From positions 806,001-870,000 of the forward strand of contig NW_026960611.1 of the NCBI RefSeq assembly GCF_021018805.1: DNA of 64,000 nt, in the 5' to 3' direction. Position 1 is the first letter of the stretch. Each line of letters starts with the position of its first letter. The position numbers and the translations under genes are program-made. The DNA is from Prinia subflava. Taxonomy: Eukaryota > Chordata > Aves > Passeriformes > Cisticolidae. This document shows positions 1-11,400 of this stretch, piece after piece. Below the pieces are notes generated by a model, which saw only the letters and a list, made by a program, of their open reading frames with translations, was not told the DNA's origin and ran no database searches.

Positions 1-342
1 TACTGATTGCATCCACAGTTGTGCTTGAGTACACCCTAGAGCCAGCGAGATGTTTTCACTAGCTGTGCCTAGCGCATTCATTATTACCTCATGATCTCGC
101 TCCTCTGTATTTTCCCATTCTGGTAATATTTGGGTCAATTTCCAATGATTGTTACCTAGTGCTAGTAGAGAGGATTGCAAAGGTGGTTGTAGTTTGACTA
201 AATCGCTCCCTACTGAGGTTAATTTATTCATCAGCACTTCTGAATCTATTGTGTTCAGCACTCCCAGTCCTGTCCCTAGCAACCCAGTGAGATCCCTCTT
301 ACTCCTAAAATTAGGAGGCATTCTTTTTTGGAGCCAAGTGGT

Positions 343-1724
343 TGTCGTGGTTGCAGGGAGAGGTGAATTTTTCCAGGGGGATGTGGGCAGGCCAGTCAGT
401 AATCAGCTTTTCTGCTGGCACTTGATTTGGTCACTCAGAGGTTTGGACACGCCTCTGAGGACACAAAGAGTTAAAAGCAGGACTCCAGGTGTGTTCGGCT
501 TCTTTTGGGTTCTGGTTTCAGCAGTGGAAACATCTCCTCTCCCCTGCTCAGCTTTAGGCTGGGTAGGGGAGGGGAGCCACGTGGCCGGGCTCAGGACAAC
601 TACGCGGTAGAACTAAAGTAAGCTGGGGCCCCCGGGGGGAGAAGAGAGTAGACAGGACTGGAACTGAGCTGCCCCGTCCAGGATGGAGGGGTAGAAAACT
701 GTAGAAGTGCCTTCTGTGTGTGCTCACCCCCCTCTCTCCTCTCTCCTCCAGGAGAAGGTGCCCAGCCACGTGGGGGTTGCTGAGCCTTAGAGTGCTTGAG
801 CCTGCACCCTGCTAGGAAGTAAAAACTGTTAACTTTTGCTTGGCAGAAAGAAACTTTTCTTAGACATTGATTCTTATGACTAGTAGTTTTGGAGAAGAGA
901 GGGAAGCAGCCTGGGACTGAGATAATAAAGCACGATTGAAAAGAACCCGATGGGCAAAGAATGAGAAGAGTAGCTTTTTGAGCTGGACTTTTCTTGCATA
1001 GTCAGCTATAGACTGAACTTAAGTCTCTTTTGAACATAAACTGCATTTTGGGTAGATACAGCTGCCCTTGCTTTTGCTACAGTGACTGGCACTTGAAGAG
1101 TGGAGCGAGCAGAGAAGAGAGGAAGAAAGTGAGGTGGTGCCCTCTGCCCTCAGGGGAGACCTGCTCCTAGAACTTCAGCCCCTGGGTAAAAAGGGGGAGA
1201 GCTCAGCATGCAAGTATCCTTAAAAGAGCCCTGTATGCAGCTTTCAGACTATAGACAGCGGTGAGAGCACTAGACATAAGAAAAAGAGAATGTCACCCCG
1301 GCAGACTTCTCTGGGCGGTGCCAGGGGTGACATGAAAACACATAAGGGGTAGACCCGTGTTTTCTGAAGAACAGTCTGTGGTGCGAGAGAGACTCTTCTC
1401 TCCCTTGCTGAATTGAAAATTAGTTTATTTTTGAGTAGTGATTGTTTGATCTAAAACCCAAAAGTTTAGTCTGTGAAGAGTAATGTGTAGGAGGTAGAAA
1501 CTGAGAAAAAAAATGTTCTGAGAAGCTTTTAATTCTGTCTCTGTGTGTGTTTAAGAGTTTTTCTGTCTCTGTTCTTATGTAATGTAATAAAGTTTTAGTG
1601 GTTTTTTTGTTTTCAAGATTTAAGCCTGCTCTGCTCTGTTCCTAATCACATCCCACAGTAGTTGTTAAAGAAAAAACATATATTCATAAGTGCATTAACA
1701 TCTAGCCAGTGCCAACCCATGACA
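343..1724 (+). mobile_element. Solo LTR-A inserted in ERV-1 env
   Basis: The element starts TGTCGTGG, ends CCCATGACA and is flanked by a perfect 5-bp TSD GTGGT (338-342 and 1725-1729). Its 1382 bp are homologous along their length to the antisense copy at 54081-55507. An AATAAA polyadenylation signal near 1587 gives the plus orientation. No internal retroviral sequence is attached, so it is a solo LTR formed by LTR-LTR recombination. Confidence 0.93.
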
Positions 1725-2310
1725 GTGGTCCAGTCCATAAAGGAGTTCCTGGGAAATGGGGCACATTCTGGCCGAACGTGAGAATCATTTACCTGTACTC
1801 CCATTTCTACTCGTTTCAAAGACCCCTTCGGGTTAACTATCAGCTTCTGAACTCCTGTCTTCTTAATAGCATATGGCCCAATTCTGGTATCTACAGGAGT
1901 TATTTGTTCCTCTACTTCTGGAATAGCTGGCATCTGGGTGATCACAGCCTTTCTTGGCACTGGTGGAGTAATCTTAGTCTGGTCCTTATGGAGCTCAGTA
2001 CATACCTGGGTGATGTTAAAGTCAATATCATACCCTCTTATTGCACACCCCTCTGTTTTGAGTCTAAACTGAGGACATTTACTCAAGCATTTGCCACAGC
2101 ATTCAGGACTAATCCAGATGGGTCTCATGGGTGGGTGGTAGGCCTCATGGAATCCATCCTGTGCGAACGCATATTTACATCCCCAAACATTTCTTCCTTC
2201 CCACAAGCTTGCATTCGTGACTTTTAGCATCTTGTTTAAAGCCTTATGAGAGTAAGGGTCATAAGCTCTTCCTTGGCACCTGTAACCGAATTTCTTAGAG
2301 ATCGTGGGCA

Positions 2311-2674
2311 TGATGTGCTGTGGAATGAGATTTGAGCTATCCCAAACTGGGCCTCAGATTTGGGCCTGCTAGGCCTCAGATTTGGGCCCATGTAGAAGTA
2401 GATTAAACTTGTGGCACAGTTAGAAATTAAGTTAAGGTGTGAGCATAGACTGTATAGGACAATTAGAGTGAAGACACGGTCGCTGCCTTAAACTGAGATA
2501 GTTTACATACTTGTTCACACTGAATGCCAATAAGAATGCACCTGTAACTGTAAATTATTTTGCACTGTATAAACCCAGACATTTAGGGAATAAAGGGGAG
2601 AACGTATGTTCTAACCATATTGGTCGTATCGTGCGTTGCTCTGTTCCAGCTTCCATATAGGGACCCTGGTTTCA
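2311..2674 (+). mobile_element. Solo LTR-B inserted in ERV-1 env
   Basis: This 364-bp element begins TGATGTGC, ends GGTTTCA and is flanked by a perfect 4-bp TSD GGCA (2307-2310 and 2675-2678). A TATA-like TGTATAAAC and an AATAAAGG signal near 2589 show plus orientation. A second copy lies at 27026-27387. It separates the env signal-peptide segment from the surface-subunit segment of ERV-1. Confidence 0.93.
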
Positions 2675-2797
2675 GGCACCGATATATCCCAGTCACATTA
2701 TACCTACATGGTGTTGCGTTGACTCTTGTTATGGCTAAGGTAATTGCTACAATAGTTATAACTTTCCACATAATGTCCATAATAACTATTAGTCCAT

Positions 2798-3830
2798 TTA
2801 TTCGTGACCCCGAGTGAGCTTCAGCTTCAGTTTGTTATCGCCTGGTGTGACCTTCCAAATTCCCTCTGGGGCTTTCTTCACTCGGGAGTGATGGATCCAG
2901 GCCTTCTGTTCTTTGATCTTGATTGCAGTGAAGGTAGTGAGGAGCACCTGGAATGGTCCTTCCCACTGCGGTTCCAAGGTCTTTTCTGCAAAAGACTTAA
3001 TGTACACATAATCCTCAGGTTGTACATCATGTACTGGCTCATCTAATTCCCTGTTTTGAGCTCCAGCCACATATCTCTCAATTTCTCTGAGTTGTTTATT
3101 TAGGGCCACCATATATCTATGTAGGGTTTCTTCCCCTACTTGAATGGGTGTTGTCCCTTCTTGAACTGCATATGGCCTCCCATACAATATTTCAAAAGGG
3201 CTTAGTTTCTCTTTTGCCCTTGCTTTTGTCCGAATTCGCAATAATGCCAATGGGAGAGCCTGGGGCCAGGGCAAATTTGCTTCTTGCCCCAATCTCACAA
3301 TTTGTTGTTTAATCAAATGGTTCATTTTCTCCACTTGGCCACTAGATTGAGGGTGGTATGGGGTATGCAGTTCCTAGTCTATTCCCAGGTGGTGACTTAT
3401 TTGCTGTACAATTTTTGAAATAAAGTGTGGCCCCCTGTCTGAGGATATGGTGGCTGGAACTCCAAATCGCGGTATTATTTCTTGCAACAGTGCTTTGGTC
3501 ACCTCTTGGGCCTTAGCTGTCCTGGCAGGAAAGGCTTCTGGCCATCCTGAAAAGGTTTCAGTTAGCACCAATAGGTAACGATGCACTCCCTTCCTGGGCA
3601 GTTCTGTAAAATCAATTTGCCATTGTTGCCCAGGTCCACAACCTTTCCCAATTTGTCCCACTTTAGGCTTTGGGGTGTTTTTAGGGTTAGTTCGGAGGCA
3701 AAGGCTACACTGACGAGTAACTTGTATTACTGTGCCCTGCAATTTCCTGTCCATAATTCTTTCTTTCAAATGGTTATACAGGGCATCTATTCCTCAGTGT
3801 GTTTTCTCATGTTCCCTCTGTACTAATGAC
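2798..3830 (-). pseudogene. pol: ERV-1 pol: integrase, disrupted
   Basis: Integrase inserts viral cDNA into host DNA. A histidine pair near 3800 and the CSLC pair near 3700 are what remains of the N-terminal zinc domain. The catalytic core shows Asp in QIDFTE, Asp in SSDRGPHF and, past a stop, Glu in the VEKMN context (3334-3320). The C-terminal domain contains the GPF element (EPQWEGPFQV) and ends at 2798, next to the env start. A stop at 3374-3376 cuts the core between the second Asp and the Glu, and a frame change near 4075 separates it from RNase H. It is not functional. Length and domain order match gammaretrovirus-like integrases. Confidence 0.9.
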
Positions 3831-3969
3831 CACAACAAATAAGAGGGTACTACAAGTTTCCCTTCTTCTGTTACAGCCCATCCCTCCTGGTTATAACTTG
3901 CCTTTACTACCTTAATAAGTTTCTTATCCTTTTTATTGTATATTGGCTTACCTTCAATAGAAATTTTTC

Positions 3970-4450
3970 CATCTGGAATCAATGCTGCCTCAATTGTCTC
4001 ATCGGGTATCTCACCTTTTGCTTCTTCTTTTGCCTCCCTATCCGCCAGCATATTCCCTTCCTCCAATTCAGAGCTCACTTTTTTGGTGCGCTTTAATGTG
4101 CATGATGGCTACCTTTTCAGGTAATTGTACTGCATCCCATAGTCTCAGTATTTCTTGGGCATGTTTAATATTCTTCCCTTGTGAGTTCAACAGTCCTCTT
4201 TCCTTCCAAATGGCTCCATGTGCATGAACTACTCCGAATGCATACCTGGACTCCATATAGATATTCATTCCTTTTCCTTTTGCCAGCTCTAGGGCTCGAA
4301 TTAAGGCAATTATCTCAGCCTTCTGCGCAGAGGTATTTGTTGGTAATGGTCCAGACTCTAGTACCTCTCTGCTTGTGGTGACTGCATACCCAGCTTGCCT
4401 CTTTCCACTGATGACATAGCTGCTCCCATCAGTAAACCAGGTCTCGGCAT
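3970..4450 (-). pseudogene. pol: ERV-1 pol: RNase H
   Basis: RNase H removes RNA from RNA-DNA hybrids during reverse transcription. The first catalytic Asp is in FTDGSS (about 4430), the Glu is in the KAEIIAL context, and the last Asp is in LADREAK after the frame change near 4075. The third acidic position, in the segment MESRYAF, reads Glu where the family normally has Asp; this may be inactivating. The domain is in frame with the upstream RT connection region (5048 to about 4450) and merges with integrase after the frameshift. Confidence 0.87.
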
Positions 4451-5960
4451 TCTCAAGCGGGGTATCCTTCAGATCTGGGTGACTGGAGTAGGTGGCTTCG
4501 ATGGTCTCCAGGCAATCATGGATCACTGGTTCTCCCATACTCCCACTGAGGAAGGAAGCTGGGTTCACAATGTTAGTTACCACAATCTCAACATCATCTT
4601 GTTCTACCAGTATAGCTTGGTACTTCAGGAATCTCTGTGGGGAGAGCCAATGCCCCCCTTTCGCTTCCAGGACTGTAGACACTGTGTGGGACACTAGCAC
4701 AGTCATCTTCTGGCCCAGGGTGAACTTGCGTCCCTCTTGGATGTTCATTGCTACTGCTGCAACAGCTCTGAGACACCCCAGCCACCCCTTAGCTGCTGTA
4801 TCCAGCTGTTTGGAGAGGTAGGCAGCTACCCTTTGGTATGGGCCCAGATTTTGTGCTAGTATTCTTAAAGCGATTCTTTGCTTCTCGTGAGAAAACAAAA
4901 AGAATGGCTTGCTCAAGTCTGGAAGTGCCAAGGCTTGTGCTGACATGAGGGACTTCTTTAGCTGGTCGAAGGCTCGAGTTGCTTCTTTTGTCCATTGTAG
5001 ATCTCTGCTCCTTTCCGTGATCAAGGCATACAGAGGTTTAACAAGCAATCCACAATTATAAATTCACAGTCTACACCACCCTGTCATGCCTAGAAAGGTT
5101 CTCAACTCTGTCACTGTCCGAGGCTTTGGGGTCTGGCATATCGCCTCCTTGCGATCTTGTCCCAAGGTTCTTTGTCCAGCACTTACTTCATAGCTCAGGT
5201 AAATAACTGTCTGCTTTACCATCTGAACCTTCTTTTGGGATACTCGATATCCTTGCATGCCCAGAAAGTTTAGGAGGCTTACCGTCCAGTCCACACATGT
5301 TTCCTGAGTCTGGGTGGCTATTGAGAGGTCATCCACATACTGGAGGAGCTGTCCTTCTCCTGGAGGAGGTTCCCAGGACTCCAAATCCTTTGCAAGCTGC
5401 TTCCCAAATAGGGTAGGAGAGTTCTTATACCCCTTTGGTAATACACACCATGTGAGCTGAGTTTTACGTCCAGATCTAGGGCTTTCCCATTCAAATGCAA
5501 AAACTATGGCTGGCTTCATGGAGAGGTAGGCAAAAGAAAGCATCCTTCAAATCTAAAACGGTAAACCAGGTTAATTCAGGTGTTAAACGGGTAAACAGGG
5601 TGTAAGGATTGGCAACTACTGGGTACAAGTCCTCAGTTACTTTGTTAACAGCTCTTACATCTTGTACCAACCTATATGACCCATCAGGCTTCTTCACTGG
5701 CAAAACAGGAGTGTTGAAATCAGACTGACACTCCCTCAGTAGTCCTATCTTCAAGAAGTTTTCAATAATTGGACTAATCCCCTCTCTATCTTCTTTCTTT
5801 AGGGGGTATTGTTTAACCCTTACTGGCTGTCCTCCTTCTTTAAGTTTAATCTGCACTAGTAGTGCATTCTTTGCCCTTCCTGGTATATCAGAAGCCCACA
5901 CTCCAGGAAATACCTGATCTATTATTTTCCTGAAATTTTGCTCTTCATTTGCAACTTCAA
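4451..5960 (-). pseudogene. pol: ERV-1 pol: reverse transcriptase, frameshifted
   Basis: RT copies viral RNA to DNA. The finger and palm motifs run from KKPDGSYRLVQD (about 5700) through LDLKDAFF (about 5560), which carries the first catalytic Asp, to LPKG and the YVDD catalytic box (5339-5328). The first block shares the protease frame. A frameshift near 5540 moves the YVDD block to another frame, and a TGA at 5064-5066 follows the GMTGWCRL segment before the connection region resumes at 5048. YVDD, rather than YMDD, and the context of these motifs place it with gammaretrovirus-like pol. It is inactive because of the breaks. Confidence 0.92.
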
Positions 5961-6354
5961 TTTCTTTGGTTATCATCATTAAACTTAACAGTTCTACATA
6001 TTGTTGATCTTTTACCTCCAAAATAATGTCCCCATTCTTAAAGGTTATTTTTGCCTCCAGCTGCCCTAGCAGGTCTCTGCCCAAAAGTGCAGATGGAGCT
6101 TTAGGCATGTATAAAAATCGGTGAATTCCCCACTCTTTACCCAATTTAAACTTCAGTGGTTTGCAAAAATAAGCTCTTTCAGATTGGCCAGTCACCCCTT
6201 TTATTATAGCATAGTCATTGGTTACAGGTACTAGGGCCTTATTCAGCACTGAAAATGTTGCCCCTGTGTCTATCAAAAATTTCACCTTTTTGTCTTTGTT
6301 CCCCAGTTTGACTATAACCAGAGGGTCCTCTAGGGTAGGGCCCTCCAGTCTCTC
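5961..6354 (-). pseudogene. pro: ERV-1 protease
   Basis: This is a retroviral aspartic protease that would cleave Gag and Gag-Pol. The active-site triad DTG in LIDTGAT lies at 6270-6262, and the later ALLGRDLLGQL element (about 6080-6050) matches the usual flap-distal helix. The frame is the same as the nucleocapsid segment, separated by the TGA at 6355-6357, so translation would have used stop-codon read-through as in gammaretroviruses. It is open by itself and continues into RT. Confidence 0.9.
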
Positions 6355-8030
6355 TCAGCCCTCTTTTACATGAGCAACCACTCTTTCCCCTTTTTGACCA
6401 TCTTTTCTATGTTCATCACCCCTTCTTAGTTCTGGACACTGGTTTTTCCAGTGACCAAATTTTTTGCAAAATGCACATTGATCTTTTCCCAGTCGGGGTG
6501 GTCCCTGTTTCAGTGGACCTTGCCCATGTTTTCCTTTTTCTCCCTCTTTTACTACTGCTACTAATTTTTTCATCCCTTGTTTATATCCTTCTTCCCGGTT
6601 ACTGAAAACTCTCCAGGCCTCATCCAGTAAAGCTTCTAAATTCCAGCTGTTTGGACCTTGGATCTTCTGGAGTTTCCGCCTGATGTCTCCTGTAGACTGT
6701 CCTAAAAAAAATTTATTAATTGCTGCATCCCTTCATCAGATCCAGGATCCAGGGTGGTGTGTCAGCGCATTGCGTATTGCAGGTGATCTAGAAATTCAGA
6801 GGGTGTTTGAGTGGGGCCCTGTTTGATAGCATATAAGGATGACCAGTTTATGGTTTTGGGGATTGCTCTTTCCAGCCCTTTTACTATCAATACCTGGTAT
6901 CTCTTTAACCGTCCCAACCCCTCATCTCCATTAGGATCCCATTTTGGGTCTTGGAGGGGAAATATATCCTTAACATCCTCCTGTGTTGTTCTACAATCAT
7001 CCTCGGCCAGATCCTTAGCTACTTTCAAAACAAATTGCTTCTCAGTTTCTGTTAGGGCATCAAGCAGCAGTTGGAGGTCTGCCCAATCAGGTAAATGCTG
7101 CTTAATCATAAACTTCATTTTCTTAGCAACCCCTACTGGATCACTTTGATAGCCCTTAGCACTCTTTCCCCAAATTTCTAAATCAGTCGAGGAAAAGGGA
7201 ACCTTAATCAGTTTTGTTTCTCCATCAGAGGTCATTGCTTGCCTTAGAGGTGCTTGTATGACCTCTCTGGTTTGTTTTTGGGTCCTTAATGCTATGGGTC
7301 CTTGTGGGGGAAGTTTGGGAGCTGGTGGGGGAGGTTCAGGTTCATCCCACTCACTGTCACTGCTAGGCAGTGGTGGATAAAATTTGGATGGTTCCCTGGG
7401 TTCAGGAGTGGATGGAGGAACCCCTACCTCAGCTGCTGTCCTTCCAAAGGAAGATGAAGCTAGAGATGAAGCGGGGGAGGTTGGAGTTAATGACGGTTCT
7501 GAATCTGCATCCCCCACCACTCTCCCCCTTTCCTGCCTTTTAGGGGGTGGTTTAAGTATGTCTTCTGTCTCTTGTTCCAAAGCCTCTGCTTGGTATACCT
7601 TGTCAGGATGTGTGCACCTCTGATTTATTGAGCAGGTGCTACAACACCGTTTGGGCTTTCCCTTAGTAACTTTATGGTCCTTTTCAAGGGCCAATACTAA
7701 AGGATCAGATGGTGGCCTCATTCCACAATCCCTTTGCCACTCAGGGTGATCCCTAAGAGTAAAAAACATATCAGCATAAGCCACTTCCTGCCACTTCTGT
7801 TCGCGGCATAGGAAGAGCATTAGCTGCAGAAGAGTTTCATAGTGCAGTGTACCATTTGCCGGCCACTTCACCCCCTCTTCCAGCCTATACAGCGGCCACC
7901 ACTTTGTACAAAACTTAACAAGCTCCCTTTTGGTTTCTGTACCCCCATAGCCGACCAATTCTTTCTAGTGTGTTAAAATACATCCCAGAGGACTGCCTTT
8001 AGGAATCTCTTGACTTTCACTTGCTCCCAT
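6355..8030 (-). pseudogene. gag: ERV-1 gag, with a stop and a frameshift
   Basis: Gag is the structural polyprotein. The start at 8030-8028 gives MGASESQ, with a glycine at position 2 suited to myristoylation. Codon 22 is TAG (7965-7967). Matrix follows (TKWWPLY, then a cysteine/histidine cluster near 7640-7600), then a proline- and serine-rich linker (about 7550-7250) and capsid down to the stop at 6762. Nucleocapsid lies in another frame (6573-6355) with one CCHC knuckle, CAFCKKFGHWKNQC, at 6477-6436. The domain order and single knuckle match gammaretroviruses. It ends in the TGA at 6355-6357 in front of the protease frame. Confidence 0.9.
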
Positions 8031-10510
8031 CCTTAATATTCCTCTGGTATAAAGATATACTGGGCACTCTTTACCCTAAAGATTTTCACTGGCTTCCCTA
8101 TATCTCCTGCTCCTGGGCATATACTTTTACTGAAGAAAGAAGCAGAGTTTACACGCATGCACACACACCACGGGAAGGGAAAAGCTCCTTTTTATTTTAA
8201 TCTAAAAGGAAACAACACAACACAGTCAAAAAAATTGACAACACACAGACTTGTCCCCTCTTCCTTGCTTAAATTGCTGATTACAAATCGCTATCGAACC
8301 AAGTCCTCTGTTATACCTTACACTGGCTATATTGCAGCTAAAATGCACTCAAAAATTGCAAGCAGTTTTACACATACTGCAGCAAGCGTACAGTTAAAAC
8401 CTAACGCAATTCCTGTCGAGCTGTAATCAGAGTGCAGATGGGGCTCTTGCAAAATACCAACCGGGCTTCAGCCAGATGTTAACAATCCTAAACATACACA
8501 CTCAACCAAAAATTTTAACAAAGTCTCGCTGTAAGCCAAAGGGTTCAAGCGGAGACAGCACAAATCCCTCCGCAAGAGGGAAGCGGAGGGGGCAACTCCT
8601 GCCGCACACCGTCCCACACTCTTCTGAGGCCAGGAATCACCATTTCCTAGTTAAAATACCACACCACTCACCGGCAATCTCAAAGCCTCACAAACAATCA
8701 AGTATGTTCCTTCGCAGTCAAGGCAAGTCCCCACAAACAAAAACCTTTTGGAGTCGAGCGGGGCTGGTAAGACACAGCGCGAGACAACAAAACCTGGATC
8801 CTTCCACCGGTTACCAGGGTGACACCGGGCATAATTTCAAACCTTTCACACCACTCGTTCCTTCACACAAAATAAACAGCTTATTCACTCACAACTGTCT
8901 TCACTTAACAACACACTGGTTAAAATATCACTGCCAGCCACACAAACAAAACTCACACACAGTACTTCCCCGTGGCACACATTCCAGTGTTATGAGGAAG
9001 TTTCCCGGTTAAAAAAAATAAAAAAAGAAAAAAGGCTGGGCTGTCCCTGTCCTAGGGGGTTTTTCCTGTTTAACCCCCCCCCACACCCCAGCCAGTCTGA
9101 GTAGGGAGAGCTGCCCTGAAGGAAAGTTGCCTGGCAACTTTTCCCTACCTAATTGAAATGTGAAAAGAAGCTGCCCACGCCTAGATAGCCCTATTGTCCT
9201 TTGTAACTACCTCATTCAGCAGGTTAACCTCAGCTATGACCAGGAGAAATGCATATGCATGTGTATATGCAAATAAAACCACCCTGGTGGATCCTGGGAG
9301 GATTTTTTAGGGAAACTGCACCCCAAGACAAGAAGCTAGAGGCGTCAGAGGAGAATTAGATAGTGCCCTGGCCGAGCACGAAGTGGATGCACCCCCTGGC
9401 CTGGTTTGAAGATTCACCATGACCTATGAGGAGTTCGGATGGAATGGGAACTGGCCAGCTGAGCTGACTGATGCAGAGAATGGGAAACTCTTGAAACTTT
9501 TCCCTGAGGGCAAAGACCTGACTGCCACTGCTCTGCCTTCTGATGGTTGACCAGAGAGAACTGCCAGCTGTTTCTATGGGAACAAGGACTCAGCATCCAC
9601 TGGGACAGCACCTGCTCCTTCGGATGGCTGCAACAGCGTGGAAAATTCCGATCGGACTCTGCAATCCTGCTGATGACTTTAATAATGAGCTGATCACTTT
9701 AATAAAGAGCTGAATATTAATAAAGGCATATGCCCTGTTCTTTTCACCAGGAACTGTATAACTACTACTTTCACAAACACCAACCCAGATATCCCTCTGC
9801 TGATCAGGAGGGAGTTTTAAAATTCTTTTACAACTTTAAACATACATCACTCCTCCAAAACATGTACAGCACGCTACCAGCACACCCTAAAAACACACAA
9901 ATCAAAATACAAATCCTCACAAACCACACGCGTACGGCACACCAGTAATTTCCACAGTGTAAGCACGCAAACTTACAAAACCAAGATCTGTTTACACTAC
10001 ACGTACATCCAGTGCGCACGGGCTGCAATTGCGATCTCCTGCAACCCACAGTGGGACCCCTCTCATCCCAAAACTCGCGGCTGACACCCACACGCAGCTC
10101 ACCAAGCTGCTTCTCAGCCACAAACCAAGCCAAATGGAGCCACTACTGCTCTCAGAACACACCAAAACTGGCTGTCCTGTTGCCGCTGCCCCACCCCGGG
10201 ACACAGGCTACAAACTCCTGGTGCTGCTGCCAGCACCACCTGAAACACAAACCACAAATACCAGACTTCGCGGAGCTTACAAAACCCAATCAGGCCTCTA
10301 CTTTGTATTAGAAATCTCTTATAAGCTGCCTCTATTCAAAGGTACCCATTTCAAATATTTATTAAACATACCTTTTTGTCCGTAGTTTTGACAGGTCCTA
10401 GTCTTTCCCTGGGGTGTCAGTGGGGCCGTGGGAGCCCTCTTCCCAGAAAATTCTGGGTGGGCACCCAGAGGGGTCCAAGACCCTAATGGCCCCTCGGCCA
10501 GAGAGAGCAG
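8031..10510 (-). other. ERV-1 5' leader, interrupted by a solo LTR
   Basis: This is non-coding sequence between the primer binding site and the gag start. It is about 1.7 kb once the inserted LTR at 8988-9746 is discounted. The few open stretches on either strand show no recognised domain. A packaging signal and splice donor would be expected here, but I could not place them. Confidence 0.6.
8988..9746 (+). mobile_element. Solo LTR-C in the ERV-1 leader
   Basis: It starts TGTTATGAGG, ends GTTCTTTTCA and has a perfect 4-bp TSD CCAG (8984-8987 and 9747-9750). It is 759 bp long and homologous throughout to the ERV-3 LTRs (12672-13428 and 18763-19520). A double ATTAATAAAGG stretch near the end supplies the polyadenylation signal. 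The 4-bp TSD agrees with the TSD of ERV-3. Confidence 0.95.
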
Positions 10511-10528
10511 AGTCCTGCCACAGTCGCC
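10511..10528 (-). promoter_or_regulatory. Candidate primer binding site of ERV-1
   Basis: On the minus strand TGGCGACTGTGGCAGGAC lies 2 nt after the LTR end (AATAAATCA). It starts with the TGG expected for a tRNA CCA tail. I do not recognise which tRNA would pair. Confidence 0.5.
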
Positions 10529-10530
10529 AG

Positions 10531-11400
10531 ATGATTTATTAAAATAGGAATATCGATCTAACATTGATATCCAACTGTGACGGACAAAAACTCTCTAACA
10601 GTTAAAGTTAGAAAGTGTATGTTTATTGCGACGCCGGGCAGGGCGTGGGATAGCTCCCGAATGCGCAATGCAAAGATCACAGGTAATTACAAAGCCTTTT
10701 ATTTACAAAAATGTTGAATACACAAAATACAAATGCATATTCATACCCCTGTCACTTCCTCTTCTCCGGTTCGTATGCTAATTGACACAAAGGCTATTAA
10801 GCATGTGTAGTTTGTTCCCTGAAATGGGTCGGTGGTCCTTTTGTGAGGAGTGGTCACCAAAAGGAGGAAGTAAAATGAGTCTTCCTCGTTCTAAGCTTTC
10901 AACCTTTTCAATGCAGATGTGACTGATGGCTGGTAGAACTCCCTGTTTCCTGTTTTCCAGGACTATTTCAGTGAGTTTCTGGAAACAGGAGGTCTGGTGT
11001 TGTATTGATTAGTTTCTCTGTTTGACAAGCAACGAGTTATTAAATCCAGGGTAGCTTATCTTAAATCCGGTTTCTTATAACCATCCTCTAACTTTTAACT
11101 GATTTCAGCAAAGCTTATCTATTCATTTCAGCTAAATCAGCAACATCCATTGTTAACTGTAACCTTAGCTTTTCTCAAAGCTTCAAGATTAGTGTCTCAG
11201 TCACCTCTTTCAGCAATCCCACTACCTTCAACCAATCAGTGTTATATCTCTTCCCTATTCCCCACAAAAACCAAATATGTTTAGCAACTTAGCCTCTGTG
11301 AGTCACCTACTAGCCTTGGCTTCCAAAACCCAATAATTTTTTTATACTAGTTCCACTAATTTCCTGACTCTTCTTAATTTTTTTTTTATCACTCCAGGTA
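10531..11400 (-). mobile_element. LTR-derived region at the ERV-1 5' end, probably two LTRs
   Basis: The first 46 bp (TGATTTATTAAAATAGG onward) read on the minus strand as an LTR 3' end with an AATAAA signal directly before the primer binding site. From 10577 a different LTR start (TGTGACGGAC) appears, followed by a reversed polyadenylation signal near 10620. This suggests a second minus-strand LTR inserted near the end of the first. I could not fix the far ends, so the right boundary is approximate. Confidence 0.5.

Larger units (their letters stand above)
1..2780 (-). pseudogene. env: ERV-1 env, split by two solo LTRs
   Basis: The retroviral envelope precursor (surface plus transmembrane subunits) would act at the virion and cell membrane. 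Three pieces are visible. Positions 2780-2675 encode a start and a hydrophobic signal peptide (MDIMWKVITIVAI). Positions 2310-1725 encode a cysteine-rich surface-subunit segment. Positions 342-1 hold a furin-type RSKR site (306-295) followed by a glycine-rich hydrophobic fusion peptide (LLGTGLGVLN) and the start of the transmembrane subunit. LTRs at 2311-2674 and 343-1724 separate the pieces, each with a perfect TSD. I see no stop codon in 1-342. The start lies just downstream of the pol stop, as expected for env. The rest of the transmembrane subunit is outside the window. The family assignment rests on these motifs and on the homologous fragment at 30320-31218. Confidence 0.85.
1..10530 (-). 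mobile_element. ERV-1, decayed gammaretrovirus-like provirus (interior; 3' end lies outside the window)
   Basis: On the minus strand the order is primer binding site and leader (10528-8031), gag (8030-6355), protease, reverse transcriptase, RNase H and integrase (6354-2798), then env (2780-1). Gag and protease share one frame separated by a single TGA at 6355-6357, the arrangement seen in gammaretroviruses. There is one CCHC zinc knuckle. Three later solo LTRs interrupt it: 343-1724 and 2311-2674 in env, and 8988-9746 in the leader. Stops in gag, RT and integrase and at least three frameshifts make gag-pol non-functional. The 3' LTR is left of the window. Confidence 0.9.

Noticed and set aside
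149..610. 153-codon plus-strand open stretch at the left edge
   Set aside because: It spans the border between antisense env and the inserted LTR-A, so it is a chance frame across a junction.
1709..2227. 172-codon plus-strand open stretch
   Set aside because: It is the antisense shadow of the ERV-1 env surface segment.
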